Below are positions 18,830 through 29,225 of a stretch of 64,000 nt of DNA, piece after piece. A program made the translations under genes and the position numbers. The notes below the pieces were generated by a model. That model worked only from the letters and a program-made list of their open reading frames with translations, was not told the origin of the DNA and did no database searches. Position 1 is the stretch's first letter. Every line of letters starts with the position of its first letter. The DNA comes from Prorocentrum cordatum (Eukaryota > Sar > Dinophyceae > Prorocentrales > Prorocentraceae), in NCBI GenBank assembly GCA_963575745.1, contig CAUYUJ010001464.1, positions 36,937-100,936 of the forward strand. The letters are read 5' to 3'.

Positions 18830-19608
18830 GGCTTGTTAGTATTTTCACTGTTGGCGCGAACCTCGTCGATATGCTGGAGACAGCCTGCCTTCTCAAACAA
18901 GTATGCCAAACAGCGCTGGGCCGCAGCCTCATTGAACAACAACTCAGAACGCTGTGAGATATCACGATTCGCACCTTTGGCCCAACCCTGAATAGTGATG
19001 TACGTCGGAGAGAACGGCGGACGAGGGACCCGACCAAAGTCTTGCGGCCGAGAGGTCTGGAAGGACACCCTTGGGGCACCAACGGTACTCGGGGCACCTG
19101 TGGAGCTATTGGAGCCTGGACGATTCTGGATGGCCCGCTGGAGCTCATCAATCTGTCGTTGTTGTTCAGTCTGAGACTTCCTAATATCAACAATATCGGT
19201 CTGATTCTGCTTCACTGCCTCCTCCAGAGGTTTGAGACGAACTTGAAGTGAGCTGTCGAAGAACTGTTGCTGCTGATAGAACTTGGAGTCCAGGAGGGCC
19301 GCAATGGAGGCCATGGGATCCGCAGGAGCCCCAGAGACCCTACGAGCCCTCTTAGTATCCTCTGAAGCACCACCCTCCAACTGATTAACAGTGTGTCTGA
19401 CATTCCCATGTGCGGGAGCCGCCAGAGCTCTCTCGAACTCATCTCGCTCATCCTCTCCCTCCTCACCTCCCATCGGCATATCCTGTGCACCAGTCGGGGT
19501 ACTCATCACAGCCGTCATCACTGATCGTTGACGCTTGGTGTACCGTGAAAGATTGGCCAGAAAGTTGTACTCCTCCGCACCCGTCGCGGTGCGAACTTCA
19601 AAGTACAC
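18412..19608 (-). CDS. LINE ORF1 protein with coiled coil
   Basis: The 398-codon frame lies upstream of, and overlaps by about 420 nt, the endonuclease/RT frame. Residues ~1-30 derive from a repeated 5' segment, so translation may begin at MTAVMSTPTGAQ near residue 31. An acidic stretch (MGGEEGEDERDEFERA) is followed by a Gln/Leu heptad-rich helix at roughly 110-170 (LLDSKFYQQQQFFDSSLQVR, QTEQQRQIDELQRAIQNR). A globular region follows (ITIQGWAKGANRDISQRSEL, YRIRVHFKPAVSRDVTWE). It probably binds element RNA, as ORF1 proteins do; I see no classical zinc knuckle. The last ~60 residues overlap the start of the endonuclease frame, so the true ORF1/ORF2 boundary or a frameshift lies near 18540. 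Confidence 0.65.
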   Translation of the reverse strand: MYFEVRTATGAEEYNFLANLSRYTKRQRSVMTAVMSTPTGAQDMPMGGEEGEDERDEFERALAAPAHGNVRHTVNQLEGGASEDTKRARRVSGAPADPMASIAALLDSKFYQQQQFFDSSLQVRLKPLEEAVKQNQTDIVDIRKSQTEQQRQIDELQRAIQNRPGSNSSTGAPSTVGAPRVSFQTSRPQDFGRVPRPPFSPTYITIQGWAKGANRDISQRSELLFNEAAAQRCLAYLFEKAGCLQHIDEVRANSENTNKPCGLYRIRVHFKPAVSRDVTWECRKVWTQCFQDGRIFAQDQGVRDYQRMVQCRVSILVECSPWKQPHVAAAGRFKACFYRHSGLVDGCVRIELYGPPTTLILGRHGISSILCVGVHAYCITLGGAISVSFQIEATDGVL

Positions 19609-19745
19609 ACAAGAGACTAATACTCCTCAACACACGTCGTGAAAGATTGGCCTGCAAGTTATACTCCTCTGCGCTCGTCGTGAAAGATTGGCCTGAAAGT
19701 TATACTCCTCTGCAGCCACCGATGTGCGAACGTCAAAGTACAAGC
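19547..19745 (-). promoter_or_regulatory. Tandem 5' segments of the LINE
   Basis: Three copies of a segment built on GAAAGATTGGCCWGMAAGTT and ATACTCCTCYGC occur at about 19548, 19640 and 19681. Two extend through GTGCGAAC.TCAAAGTACA. Such 5' monomers drive transcription in some LINEs; a promoter role here is only inferred. The remaining sequence to 20011 shows no gene. Confidence 0.45.
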
Positions 19746-20011
19746 AAAAAAGAGCACTCGTCGTGTAAGAATGGCAGAACAACTGCACTGTCGGGCCCGA
19801 TCCAACAACTGCCACCACAACAAGAAGAGAGCACCTGCGGCCTTGATGGGCACGAAGATGGAGCACTTGTCGCAGCTGCGCGACCGATGGCCCCGCGCGC
19901 CCGCGGAGGCAGTACGATACACGAGTGTGTAACACCTGACCGCACGATGCGGCTCGACGAGTCTCCGACGGGCCAAGGCCGCGGGAAAACGGGAGGTAAA
20001 CTCCGCTTCCG

Positions 20012-21363
20012 CAACCTTGGTTACCGCCGGGAGACTCGTAGAGCTCCCTCGCTCATCTGCAGCTCGAGTTGAATCATGAAAACCAATACCATCTCCAAAG
20101 AAATAGCAGAGTACGAACAGTTGTTCAGCCCGAGCGCTGATAGCCATGATTTCAGGCGTCTACATATTTTTCACTAGCGCCCCTGATGATTATCTTCCGA
20201 TTGCTGTGCTGAACAGCTCTGAAGCTCATCTGCAGCGCGAGTTAAATGAGGAAAACCAATGCCATCTCCAAGAAATTAGCAGAGTACAAATAGTTTTTTT
20301 GCAGCCCGAGCGCTAATAGCAGACTGAGTTCAGGCGTCTGAATATATTAAAATAGCGCGTCTGATGTATTCCGTCCGATTGATGTGCCTAAGAGCTCTGG
20401 AGCTCATCTGCAGCTCGAGGTAAATCGAGAAACCAATTCCATCTCCAAAAAAAGAGCAGAGTATGAATAATGTTTCGGCGTCTGCGCTGATAGCAGACCG
20501 AGTCCAGGTGTCTAGTAGCGCGACTCATGATTGCCTTGTGATTCTTCTGCTGAACAGCTCTGTAGCTCCTGTGCAGCTCGATCTAAGTCAAGAAAATCAT
20601 CACCATATCGAGAAAATAGCAGAATACGGAAGGTTGTTCAGTCCCAGCGCTGATAGCAAACTGATTTCAGGCGTCTAGATACTTAGAACTATCGCGCCTG
20701 ATGATTCCCTTCCGATTGCTGAGCCGAACAGCTCCGTAGCTCATCTGCAGCTCGAGTTAAGTCAAGAAAACCATCACGATCTCCCAAAAAATTGGAGAGT
20801 GCGAATAGTCTTCGGTTCCAGTGCTGATAGTAGACTGAATTCCGGCGTCTAAATGCTTTAGACTAGCGCGCCTGATCATTACCTTCCGATTGCTGTGCCG
20901 AAGAGCCCTTTAGCTCATCTGAGGCTCGAGTTAAGTCAAGAAACTCATCATTATCTCCCGGAAAAAAACAGAGTCCGAATAGCTTCACGGACCTAGCTCG
21001 AGTAGCAGACCGAATTCAGACCTCTAGATGCTTTAGACGAACGCGCCTGATGATTCTGAATCGATTACGTGTGCGCACCAGCTCTGTAGCTCTCCTAGAG
21101 CTCGAGAAAAGTATAAAAAACCTGCAACGCCTGTCAAGATGGCTCGACACAGCCGATCCCGCCTGGATGCTTTTTGGCAGTGATAGGTACCCGATCGAGC
21201 TGAGATTGAGACGGCGAGCGGGAATAAGATAGAATATCACGGTAAAAAATACTAGAGCTCTAACGAATGGTTGAATTTCGAGAACATAGTTTTCAACCGA
21301 GCAAAAGTCACCAAAAGGTCCGTCGAGATTTTTCTTGCCAACTAGCCCTCCAGCGCCCCGGAA
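20012..21363 (+). repeat. S-type composite element 5, with LINE target duplicate at its head
   Basis: It begins with the right TSD and module arm (CAACCTTGGTTACCGCCGGG, then AGACTCGTAGAGC), then CTCGCTCATCTGCAGCTCGA and about six tandem units. Landmarks (TAGCAGACTGA/CCGAG) fall near 20310, 20490, 20830 and 21005. The terminal block (21180-21330) contains CCGATCGAGCTGAGATTGAG and TACTAGAGCTCTAACGAATG, and ends at TTCTTGCCAACTAGCCC. The LINE interrupted this element's head. Confidence 0.65.
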
Positions 21364-21641
21364 CTGGGAACCGGCGGTAAAACGTCAACCAAGCTAACGC
21401 CGGGGACGTCGTAGAGCTCTTTTCTCGCACGGCGCTCCTCGGAACAGATGAAGGAAGCTTCTGAAGCGAGGGCCGAAAAACTCGAAAAAACACGTTTTTC
21501 TGTTGTTATCCAACGTCGACGTCGGTTGCTCCAAGTGTTTTCATAATGATGCTGCACCGAGGGGCCTGAGAATTTCACAGGCACACGCGTCATAACCCCG
21601 TCAACATTTTTCTTGCCAGCTAGCCCCCCCGCGCCCCGGAA
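21364..21641 (+). repeat. M-type element fragment with module
   Basis: The module (CTGGGAACCGGCGGTAAAAC, CAAGCTAACGCCGGGGACG) leads into CGTAGAGCTCTTTTCTCGCA, GGAACAGATGAAGGAAGCTT, GTTGTTATCCAACGT and CCTGAGAATTTCACAGGCAC. It is very similar to 22140-22330. It ends in an S-type end scrap (TTGCCAGCTAGCCCCCCCGC). Confidence 0.6.
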
Positions 21642-22139
21642 CTGGGAACCGGCGGTAAAACGTCAACCAGGTCTGCGATGTCTGCGCTGGCCGATTCGAG
21701 CTCCCATGGAGCAGGCCAGGACACAAAGAATACTAACAGCAAAGCTGTACAGAGGCAGCGAGACTGGATTAAAGCAGAGGTGCATCAAACAGCGAAGCTG
21801 TACAGATATGCACAAGACTGCCAATACACGAGAAGACAAATAAGAATAGAAGGGAAGCAAAGCAGAGCGAGACCATGCAGTAACCACATATAGCGATTAT
21901 CGTCTCAGCACCACTGAAAAGAAAAGCAGTGAGAGACCATACAGTAACCACTGGTTTATACAGCGATTACCGTCTCAACACCACTGAGACAAACACAAAC
22001 CTAACAACTAAAATGACGAGTACACTTCAAAGCAATGGCAGACCATGCAGTAACCACATATAGCAATTGCCGTTTGAGCACCACTGAAAGACCATGCACG
22101 TGAAACACAACAACGAATTTGCGGTCGACTGCGCGGGCC
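21642..22139 (-). mobile_element. Insert in hairpin module (filled site 7), relative of 12307-13527
   Basis: The left module half (21642-21673, ending CAACCAGGTC) is followed by about 465 bp matching the 3' part of the insert at 12307. Shared sequence includes GCAGAGGTGCATCAAACAGC, GAAGCTGTACAGATATGCAC, ACTGCCAATACACGAGA and repeats of CGATTACCGTCTCARCACCA. The copy ends at GCGGTCGACTGCGC and the module resumes as CCGGGACCTCGTAGAGC without a clear duplication. It is a 5'-truncated copy of the longer element. No ORF is supported. Confidence 0.7.
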
Positions 22140-22439
22140 GGGACCTCGTAGAGCTCTTTTCTCGCACGGCGCTCCTCGGAACAGATGAAGGAAGCTGCTG
22201 AAGCGAGAGCCGAAAAACTCGAAAAATCATGCTTTTCTGTTGTTATCCAACGTTGGTTGCTCCAAGTGTTTTGAAAGTAATACTGCACCCAGGGCCTGAG
22301 AATTTCACAGGCACGCGCGTCATAACCCACTACAGGTGCAGAAAAACTGCTTTCTTAAAATGAATGGTCAAGTATCTTGCAAGTCTTCGCAAAACCGACC
22401 GAAAGTTATCGCATTGTCCTTTCTGGCCGGGTCGACCGA
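22140..22439 (+). repeat. M-type body and L-type distal end, no gene
   Basis: CTCGTAGAGCTCTTTTCTCG through CACAGGCACGCGCGTCATAA matches 21400-21600. It is followed by AACTGCTTTCTTAAAATGAA and GCATTGTCCTTTCTGGCCGG, the L-type distal sequence. Confidence 0.55.
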
Positions 22440-22690
22440 CTGGGCGCCGGCGGTAAACCGTCAATATTGGTTACCGCCGGGAGACTCGTAGAGCTTTCTC
22501 GCTCATCTGCGGCTCGAGTTGAATCAAGAAAAAAGTCCTCGAAGAATTAGCAGTGTTTTTCAGCCCGCTTATAGCAGACTGATTTCAGACGTCTAGATAC
22601 TTTTAACTAGCGCTCCTGATGATTTCCTTCCAGTTGATGTGCTGAACAGCTCTGTAGCTCATCGGCAGCGCGAATTTGCATGGTTTGGTC
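22440..22690 (+). repeat. Truncated S-type element 6
   Basis: An intact module (CTGGGCGCCGGCGGTAAACC, ATATTGGTTACCGCCGGGAG) and one and a half array units end near CTCATCGGCAGCGCGA, where an RNase H-bearing LINE fragment follows. Confidence 0.65.
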
Positions 22691-23395
22691 AGGCTACACA
22701 GGGCGCGCGCGCCCAAGCCTACGGGCTAGAGCCAGTTAAATCCGCCCCCTCAGCTTTGCAGAGGAAATTTCTTTAACAATATGCTCCACACCTGTGCACA
22801 GGCGCTCGGCCGCAGACAATTCTGCCTCCGCCACGGTGGAGCCTACATCAAACATGTAGGCCTCTGAGTACACGAGCGTCCACGGGCCATTCTCTGGAGC
22901 AACTTCAATCCAGCGACCTCCTGCGGCACCCTCACTACTCACACCACGATCCCAGCATCCTCTGATGTATTTGATGTTTGTCTTGTTCTGTTCGATATAG
23001 TCGTGCTTGTCTCTCGCATGGTGTGTAAGCTCATCATGGCATTGGCTTCTCTGTAAATCTTGTTCCAGAAATTCTTTCCATGCGTCAGGCATCGTATGTT
23101 GTCGTCTTCACCCATGTCATACATGTTATTGTCTATCCTGGCAATCCGTTATACCCACTGTTGTCACAAGCCCAGACTCGCCTCAACCATTGTACGACTG
23201 TCCTACTGTCACCGCACATTTCAACAAATATCTCCATCCCAGGATCCCATGTTGTAGTTTGTTCATTTGTAACTGCAAGATGTCGGGCCAACTCGTCATC
23301 TGATCGTGTCTTCGCAGAGCCTCCATTCCTCACCTCCTTGTTCCTTCTCACAAACATATCCTGCACTTTGGTATCTCTGATATGTGTTCCAGGAA
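22691..23395 (-). pseudogene. Third LINE remnant with reversed RNase H halves
   Basis: Minus-strand coding remnants appear in order. First comes MEIFVEMCGDSRTVVQWL (Asp codon near 23208-23210), the DS..VV.WL part. After a stop and frameshift, IYREANAM (about 23040) and HDELTHHARD (about 23035-23010) represent the RE.N..ADeLtH motif. Then IRGCWDRGVSSEGAAGGRW (Asp near 22949-22951) and STVAEAELSAAERLCTGVEH (Glu near 22820-22822) are the N-terminal half, ending at 22736. The RT is absent and several frame changes are required, so it is a fossil. It is clearly diverged from 4870-5710, which makes the shared motif order informative. It does not sit in a module. Confidence 0.65.
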
Positions 23396-23974
23396 CTAGC
23401 GCCGGCGGTGAACCGTCAACCTGGTCACCGCCGGGAACCTCGTAGAGCTCCTTTCACGCGTAAGAGTGCTCAGAGTCGAAAGAGAGAGCTTCTGGGAGCA
23501 TTTCTCAAAAAGGAAAAAAACATGTCTTACGTGTCGAAATGAAGATGGTTCCGCCAAGTCTTTCGATAGTAAAAGTGCGCCTACAGAGCTCACATTAAGA
23601 CAGAGAGACCCTCATAGTCGTTTACAGTCTGCTTTTCAAAATGAATTGTCAAATATCGTTCAAATCTGAGCAAAAACACCCAAAAGTTATCACTTTGTCC
23701 TTTCTGGCCGGGTCGGCCAACTAGCTCCACCCTGCGCCGGAATTCCTCTAGCTCATCGATGCCGAAGAGCTCAACGGGTACTCCTTCCAATCCGTCGGTA
23801 CAACGCACGTATCGTGCCATAAGAGGGACCTCCACTTTTCAAAAGGTGCATGCCAGCTGCTCGCCACGATCCGTGGTCTGCCTCTGAGCCGTCTCGTTCC
23901 CTCCCTCGACATCGTCTGACTCACTGCTGCCAGCATTGCATCCCTCTGTACCGTCAATTCCCCCGATACATGCA
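23396..23974 (+). repeat. L-type element, plus unassigned spacer
   Basis: The module (GCGCCGGCGGTGAACCGTCA, ACCTGGTCACCGCCGGGAAC) leads into CTCGTAGAGCTCCTTTCACG, TTCTGGGAGCATTTCTC, GTGCGCCTACAGAGCTCACA and CAAAATGAATTGTCAAATAT. The distal box CTCATCGATGCCGAAGAGCT ends near 23776. The remaining ~190 bp (23780-23970) show no repeat or gene that I recognise. Confidence 0.65.
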
Positions 23975-24392
23975 ACTGGGCGCCGGCGGTAAACCGTCAA
24001 CCTTTCTTACCGCCGGGGGACTCGTAGAGCTTCCTGACAATGTATAATGTCGAAAAAATGCAGGGGACGAGTAGTTTTTCAGCCCAGGCGATTTCAGAAC
24101 TCTCGATGCAACAGCCGAACGCCCCCGATGCTTCTGGATTGTCTTCTGTACGAGCTCTGTCGCTCTCCTGCAGCCCGACTACGTGCGTAAATCGACAGCA
24201 AACCTGAAGATGACTCGAACCATACGAATTGTCTGGCAAACCTAGCTCGAGTATCAGACCAGGTTCAGGCCTGAATGCGACATGCGGACGCGTATGATGT
24301 CTCCGAACCGATTCCTGTGATTACCAGCCCTGCAGCCCCACTACAGCCCAAGTTAAGTGCAGGAAACCGACAGCATCTCAGGATGACTCGAA
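23975..24392 (+). repeat. S-type element 7, truncated
   Basis: The module is followed by GGGGGACTCGTAGAGCTTCC, a TGACAATGTATAATGTCGAA head and two units ending at ATGACTCGAA. The next module begins directly after it. Confidence 0.65.
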
Positions 24393-25921
24393 CTGGGCGC
24401 CGGCGGTAAACCGTCAACCTTGATTACCGCCGGGAGACTCGTGGAGCTTCCTAGCTCGACTTAAGTTGAGAAAACCGACAGCACCTACCAACATTCCGAC
24501 TCATACTGAATATTTTTTGACCTCTGAATGCGACAGGCGGACGCGTCTGATGTCTGCGAATCGACTCCTGTCATTACCAGCCCTGCAGCCCCCCTACAGA
24601 CCGAGTTAAGTGCAGAAAACCGACAGCACCTCTCAGGATGACTCGAACAATACAGTAGTTTCGCAGACCTAATTCGGGCAGCAGACCGAGTTCGGAGCTC
24701 TGTCACCAGCACTGTAGCCACCCTCAGCGCGAGTTGAGTGAAGAAACCGAGAGCACTTCTCAAGATGACTCGACCAATACGAACAGTTTCTTGATTCGAG
24801 ATCGGGCCGCAAACCGAGTTCAGAGCTCTGGATTCGACAGACAAGCGCAACTGATGATTCTGAATCGGTTTCTGTAAATATCAGCGCTGTAGCTGTCCTA
24901 CAGCTCGAGTTAAGTACAGAAAACCGGGAGTTCCTCTCAAGATGACTCGCATACTAGGAATAGGTTTGCGGACCTAGCTCGGCTAACAGACCGAGTTCAG
25001 ACCTCTGAATGCAACAGGCGAACGCGCCTAATCATTCTACATCGATTAGCTGTGCTCATCAGCTCTGTAGCTGTCCTAAAGCTCGAGTTATGTTCAGAAA
25101 ACCGTCAGCGCGTATCAAGATGACTCAAAACGGCCGATCCCGCCACAGTAATATGAGATCAAGATGGCGAGCAGGAATAAGATCGAATATCACGGGAAAA
25201 AATACAAGAGCTTAAACGAATGTTGGAATCTTGAGAACAAATTTTTCAACAGTCAGCAAAAGTTCCGTCGAGATTTTTCGAGCCAACTAGCCCGCTAGTG
25301 CGTCCAAAATACTCTTAAGCTTCCAGCTGCTAGCTTAGGGAAGCTCTACGAGTCACAATACGAATAGCTTCGCGGACCTAGTTCGGGCAGCAGACCGAGT
25401 TCGGAGCTCCTCTGTTCGACAGGCGCACGCGCCTGATGTCTCCAAATCGATTCCTGTGACTCCCAGCACTATAGCCACGCCACAACCCGAGTTCAGTACA
25501 GATAACCGACAGCACCTCTCAAGATGACTCGAACAATACAAATAGTTCCGCGATTCTTGAACGGGCAGCAGACCGAGCTCAGAGCTCTGGATTCGAAAGA
25601 CAATCGCGTCTGATGATTCTGAATCTGTTCCTGTATATATCAGCTCTGTAGCTGCCACATAGCTCGAGTTCAGTACAGAAAACGAAGAGCGCCTGTCAAG
25701 ATGACTCGAATAATATAAATAGGTTTCAGGACCTAGCTCGACTAGCAGACCGATTAGAGACCTCTAGATGCAACAAACGAACGCGCCTGATCATTCTGAA
25801 TCGATTACGTGTGCGCAACAGCTCTGTAGTTGTCCTGTATCTCGAATTACGTCCAATATACCGACAGCGCGTATCAAGATGACTCGAAACGGCTGATCCC
25901 GCCTGGACGCCCTTTGACAGT
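24393..25921 (+). repeat. S-type element 8 and a joined array
   Basis: The module at 24393 (CTGGGCGCCGGCGGTAAACC, TTGATTACCGCCGGGAGACT) heads units with GCAGACCGAGTTCGGAGCTC-type landmarks. A terminal block lies at 25130-25270. End scraps (GGGAAGCTCTACGAGTCACA at 25338) are followed by a second, headless array to 25921. No gene. Confidence 0.6.
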
Positions 25922-26443
25922 ACGGCGCCGGCGGTGAACCGTCAACCTGGTCACCGCCGGGAACCTGGTAGAGCTCCTTTCACAAGTAAGAGTGCTCAGA
26001 GTCGAAAGAGAGAGCTTCTGGAAGCATTTCTCGAAAAGGGTAAAAATACCTCGTAGAGCTCTTCGGCATCGATGAGCTAGAGGAATTCCGGCGCGGGGTG
26101 GAGCTAGCCCAGCCGGCCCAGGCGGACAATGTGACAACTTTTGGGTGGTTTTGCGAAAATTAGAAAGACATTTGACAATTTATTTTGAGAAAGCAGATTT
26201 TTCGCACCTGTAGACGAATATGAGGGCCTCTCTGTCTTAATATGAGCTCTGTAGGCGCACTTTTACTATCAAAACACTTGGCGGAACCAACTTTATGTCG
26301 ACATGGAAAAAAATCATGTTTTCTCTTGTCGAGAAATGCTTCCAGAAGCCCTCTCTTTTGATGCTGAGCACTCTTACGCGTGCTAGGAGCTCTACGAGGT
26401 TCCCGGCGGTGACACCAGGTTGACGGTTCACCGCCGGCGCCAG
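25922..26443 (+). mobile_element. L-type foldback element with long inverted ends
   Basis: The left end (GGCGCCGGCGGTGAACCGTC, GTAAGAGTGCTCAGAGTCGA, GCTTCTGGAAGCATTTCTCG) is the inverse complement of the right end at about 26300-26443. That gives arms of roughly 120 bp, each tipped by a hairpin module. Between them an L-type distal end is nested in reverse (CTCGTAGAGCTCTTCGGCAT at 26050). No ORF and no convincing target duplication. It looks like a non-autonomous foldback transposon. Confidence 0.65.
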
Positions 26444-27622
26444 TTCTGGGGCGCTGGAGAGCTAGTTGGCAAGAAAAATCTCGACGGACCTTTTGGTGAC
26501 TTTTGGTCGGTTGAAAATTTTGTTCTCGAAATTGAAAAATTCGTTAGAGCTCAAGTATTTTTTCCCGTGATACTCGATCTTATTCCCGCTCGCCATCTTG
26601 ATCTCAGCTCGATCGGGTACCTTTTACTGTCAAAAAGCGTCCCGGCGGGATCGGCCGTTTCGAGTCATCTTGTCACGCGGTGACGGTTTTCTCAAGATAA
26701 CTCGAGCTCCAGGACAGCTACAGAGCTAGTAAGCACAGCTGATCGATTCAGAATGATCAGGCGCGTTTGCCTGTTGAACCCAAAGGTCTGAACTCGGTCT
26801 ACTAGCCGAGCTAGGTCCGCAAACCTATTCGTATTATTCGAGTCATCTTGACAGACGCACTCGGTTTTCTGTACTTAACTCGAGCTACAGGGCAGCTACA
26901 GAGCTAATACGTACAGAATCTGATTCAGAATCATCAGTGGTCGTTCTCTCTTGAATCTAGAGCTCTGAACTCGGTCTGCTGTCCGATCTAGAATCGCGAA
27001 ACTATTCGCATTGTTCGAGTCATCTTGAGAGATACTGTCGGTTCTCTGCACTTAACTCGGGCTGTAGGGGGGCTGCATGGCTGGGAATCACTAGAATCGA
27101 TTCGGAGACATCAGACGCGTCCGCCTGTCGAACCCAGAGCTCCGAACTCTGTCTGCTACCCGAACTAGGTCCGCGAAACAATTCGCATGGTTCGAGTCAT
27201 CCTGAGAGGTGCCGTCTGTTTCCTGCACTTAACTCGGGCTGTAGGGGGGGGGGGGGGCAGGGCTGGTAACCACATGAATCGATTCAGAGAGATCAGACGC
27301 GTCCGCCTGTCGCATGTAGAGGTCTGAACTCGGTCTGATACTCGAGCTAGGTTTGCCAAACTATTCGTATTGTCTCGAGTCATCTTGAGAGGTGCTGTCG
27401 GTTGACGCACGTAACTCGGGCTGTAGGAGAGCTACAGAGCTCGTACAGAAGACAATCCAGAAGCATCGGGGGCGTTCGGCTGTTGCATCCGAGAGGTCTG
27501 AAATTGCTCGGGCTGAAAAACTATTTTTTCTGTGTATTTGTTGTTCGACATTATATGTTGTCAGGAAGCCCTACGAGTCCCCCAGCGGTAACAAAGGTTG
27601 ACGGTTTACCGCCGGCGCCCAG
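26444..27622 (-). repeat. S-type composite element 9, inverted
   Basis: This is the reverse orientation of the other S elements. The end block comes first on the plus strand (CTAGTTGGCAAGAAAAATCT, TCTTATTCCCGCTCGCCATC). About six inverted units follow (CTGTACTTAACTCGAGCTAC and similar), then the head (TGTTGTCAGGAAGCCCTACG) and the module at 27582-27622. A G-run interrupts one unit at about 27246-27257. Confidence 0.7.
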
Positions 27623-28132
27623 TGATAACTTTTGGGTGGTTTTGCGGAGAATTGAAGGATATTTGACAATTCATTTTGAGAAACCAGATTTTTCGCACCT
27701 GTAGTGGGTTATGGCGCGTCCGCCAGTAAAATTTTCAGGCCCATAGGTGCAGTATTACTATTGAAACACTTGGAGCAACCGACGCTGGATAAAAACAGAA
27801 AAACGTGATTTTGTTTCTCGCTCTAGAAGCTTTATCCATGTGTTCCGACGATCGCCGCGCAATGAAAGAGCTCTAGGAGGTTCCCGGCGGTAACCAGGTT
27901 GACGGTTTACCGCCGGTTCCAGTTGATTTTTTCGTGTCGACATGAAGATGGTTGCTCCAAGTGTTTTGATGTAAAAGTCCGCCTACGAAGCTCATACTAA
28001 GAGAGAGAGGCCCTCATAATCGTTTACAGGTGCGAAAAATCTGCTTTCTAAAAATGAATTGTCAAATATCTTTCAAAAAATTGCAAAACCACCCAAAGTT
28101 ATCACTTTGTCCTTTCTGGCCGGGTCGACCAA
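27623..28132. repeat. Inverted and direct L/M-type fragments, no gene
   Basis: A reversed L-type distal stretch (GATAACTTTTGGGTGGTTTT) and M-type middle lead to an inverted module at 27883-27922. A direct L-type body then runs to 28132 (GAAGATGGTTGCTCCAAGTG, ATGAATTGTCAAATATCTTT). Confidence 0.55.
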
Positions 28133-29225
28133 CTGGGCGCCGGCGGTAAACCGTCAACGTTTGTTACCGCCGGGGGACTCGTAGAGCTTCCTGACAACAT
28201 ATAATGTCGAAAGAACTTACACAGAAAAAAAAGTTTTTCAGCCCAGGCAATTCGAGACCTCTCGGATGCAACAGCCGAACCCCCGATGCTTCTAGATTGT
28301 CTTCTGTACGAGCTCTGTAGCTCTCCTACAGCCCGAGTTACGTGCGTCAATCGACAGCACCTCTCAAGATGACTCGAGACAATACCAGTAGTTTGGCAAA
28401 CCTAGTTCGAGTATCAGACCGAGTTCAGACCTCTGCATGCCACAGGTGGACGCGTCTGATGTCTCTGAATCGATCCCAGTGACAACCAGCCCTGCAGCCC
28501 CCCCTGCAGCGGAGTTAAGTGCAGGAAACCGACAGCACCTCTCAGGATGACTCGAACAATACGAATAGTTTCGCGACCTAGTTCGGGCAACAGACCGAGT
28601 TCGGAACTCTGGATTCCGCAGGCGAACGCGCCTGATGTCTCCGAATCGATTCCAGTGATTACCAGCCATGCAGCCCCCACAGCCCGAGTTAAGTGCAGAG
28701 AACCGACAGCATCTCGCAAGCGACTCGGACAATACGAATAGTTTCGCGATTCTAGATCGGGCAGCAGACCGAGTTCAGAGCTCTAGATTCAACAGACAAC
28801 GGTCGCTGATGATTCTGAATCAGATTCTGTACGTCTCAGCACTTTAGCTGTCCTGTAGCTCGAGTTAAGTACAGAAAACCGAGAGCGCCTGTCAAAATGA
28901 CTCGAATAATACGAATAGGTATGCGCACCTACCTCGGCTAGCAGACCGAATTCAGACCTCTGGCTTCAACCGATGAACGCGCCTGATCATTCTAAATGGA
29001 TTAGCTGTGCTTACCAGCTCTTTAGCTGTCCTGAAGTTCGAGTTATCTTGAGGAACCCGACACCGCGTGACAAGATGACTCGAAACGGTCGATCCCGCCC
29101 GTGTGTTTTTTGGCAGTAAAAGGTACCCGATCGAGCTGAGATCAAGATGGCGAGCGGGAATAAGATCGAATATCACGGGAAAAAATACTAGAGCTCAAAC
29201 GAATTGTTCAATTTCGAGAACAAAA
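28133..29225 (+). repeat. S-type composite element 10
   Basis: The module (CTGGGCGCCGGCGGTAAACC, GTTTGTTACCGCCGGGGGAC) is followed by the TGACAACATATAATGTCGAA head and five units. The terminal block ends with GGGAAAAAATACTAGAGCTC and AAACGAATTGTTCAATTTCG. Confidence 0.7.

Larger units (their letters stand above)
14415..20011 (-). mobile_element. Nearly full-length non-LTR retrotransposon in a hairpin module
   Basis: The 5597-bp minus-strand element is bounded by 11-bp duplications of CAACCTTGGTT. In sense order it has a 5' region with tandem repeats (about 19750-19547), ORF1 with a coiled coil, an overlapping frame with an EEP-type endonuclease and a reverse transcriptase, a CCHC-like zinc finger, and RNase H halves in reversed order. 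The 3' end is short, with CAAGGC and an A-run touching the target. The RT frame is intact, but the 3' coding part is broken by a dinucleotide expansion, a stop and frameshifts, so this copy is probably inactive. Mechanism (target-primed reverse transcription) is inferred from structure. Confidence 0.85.
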
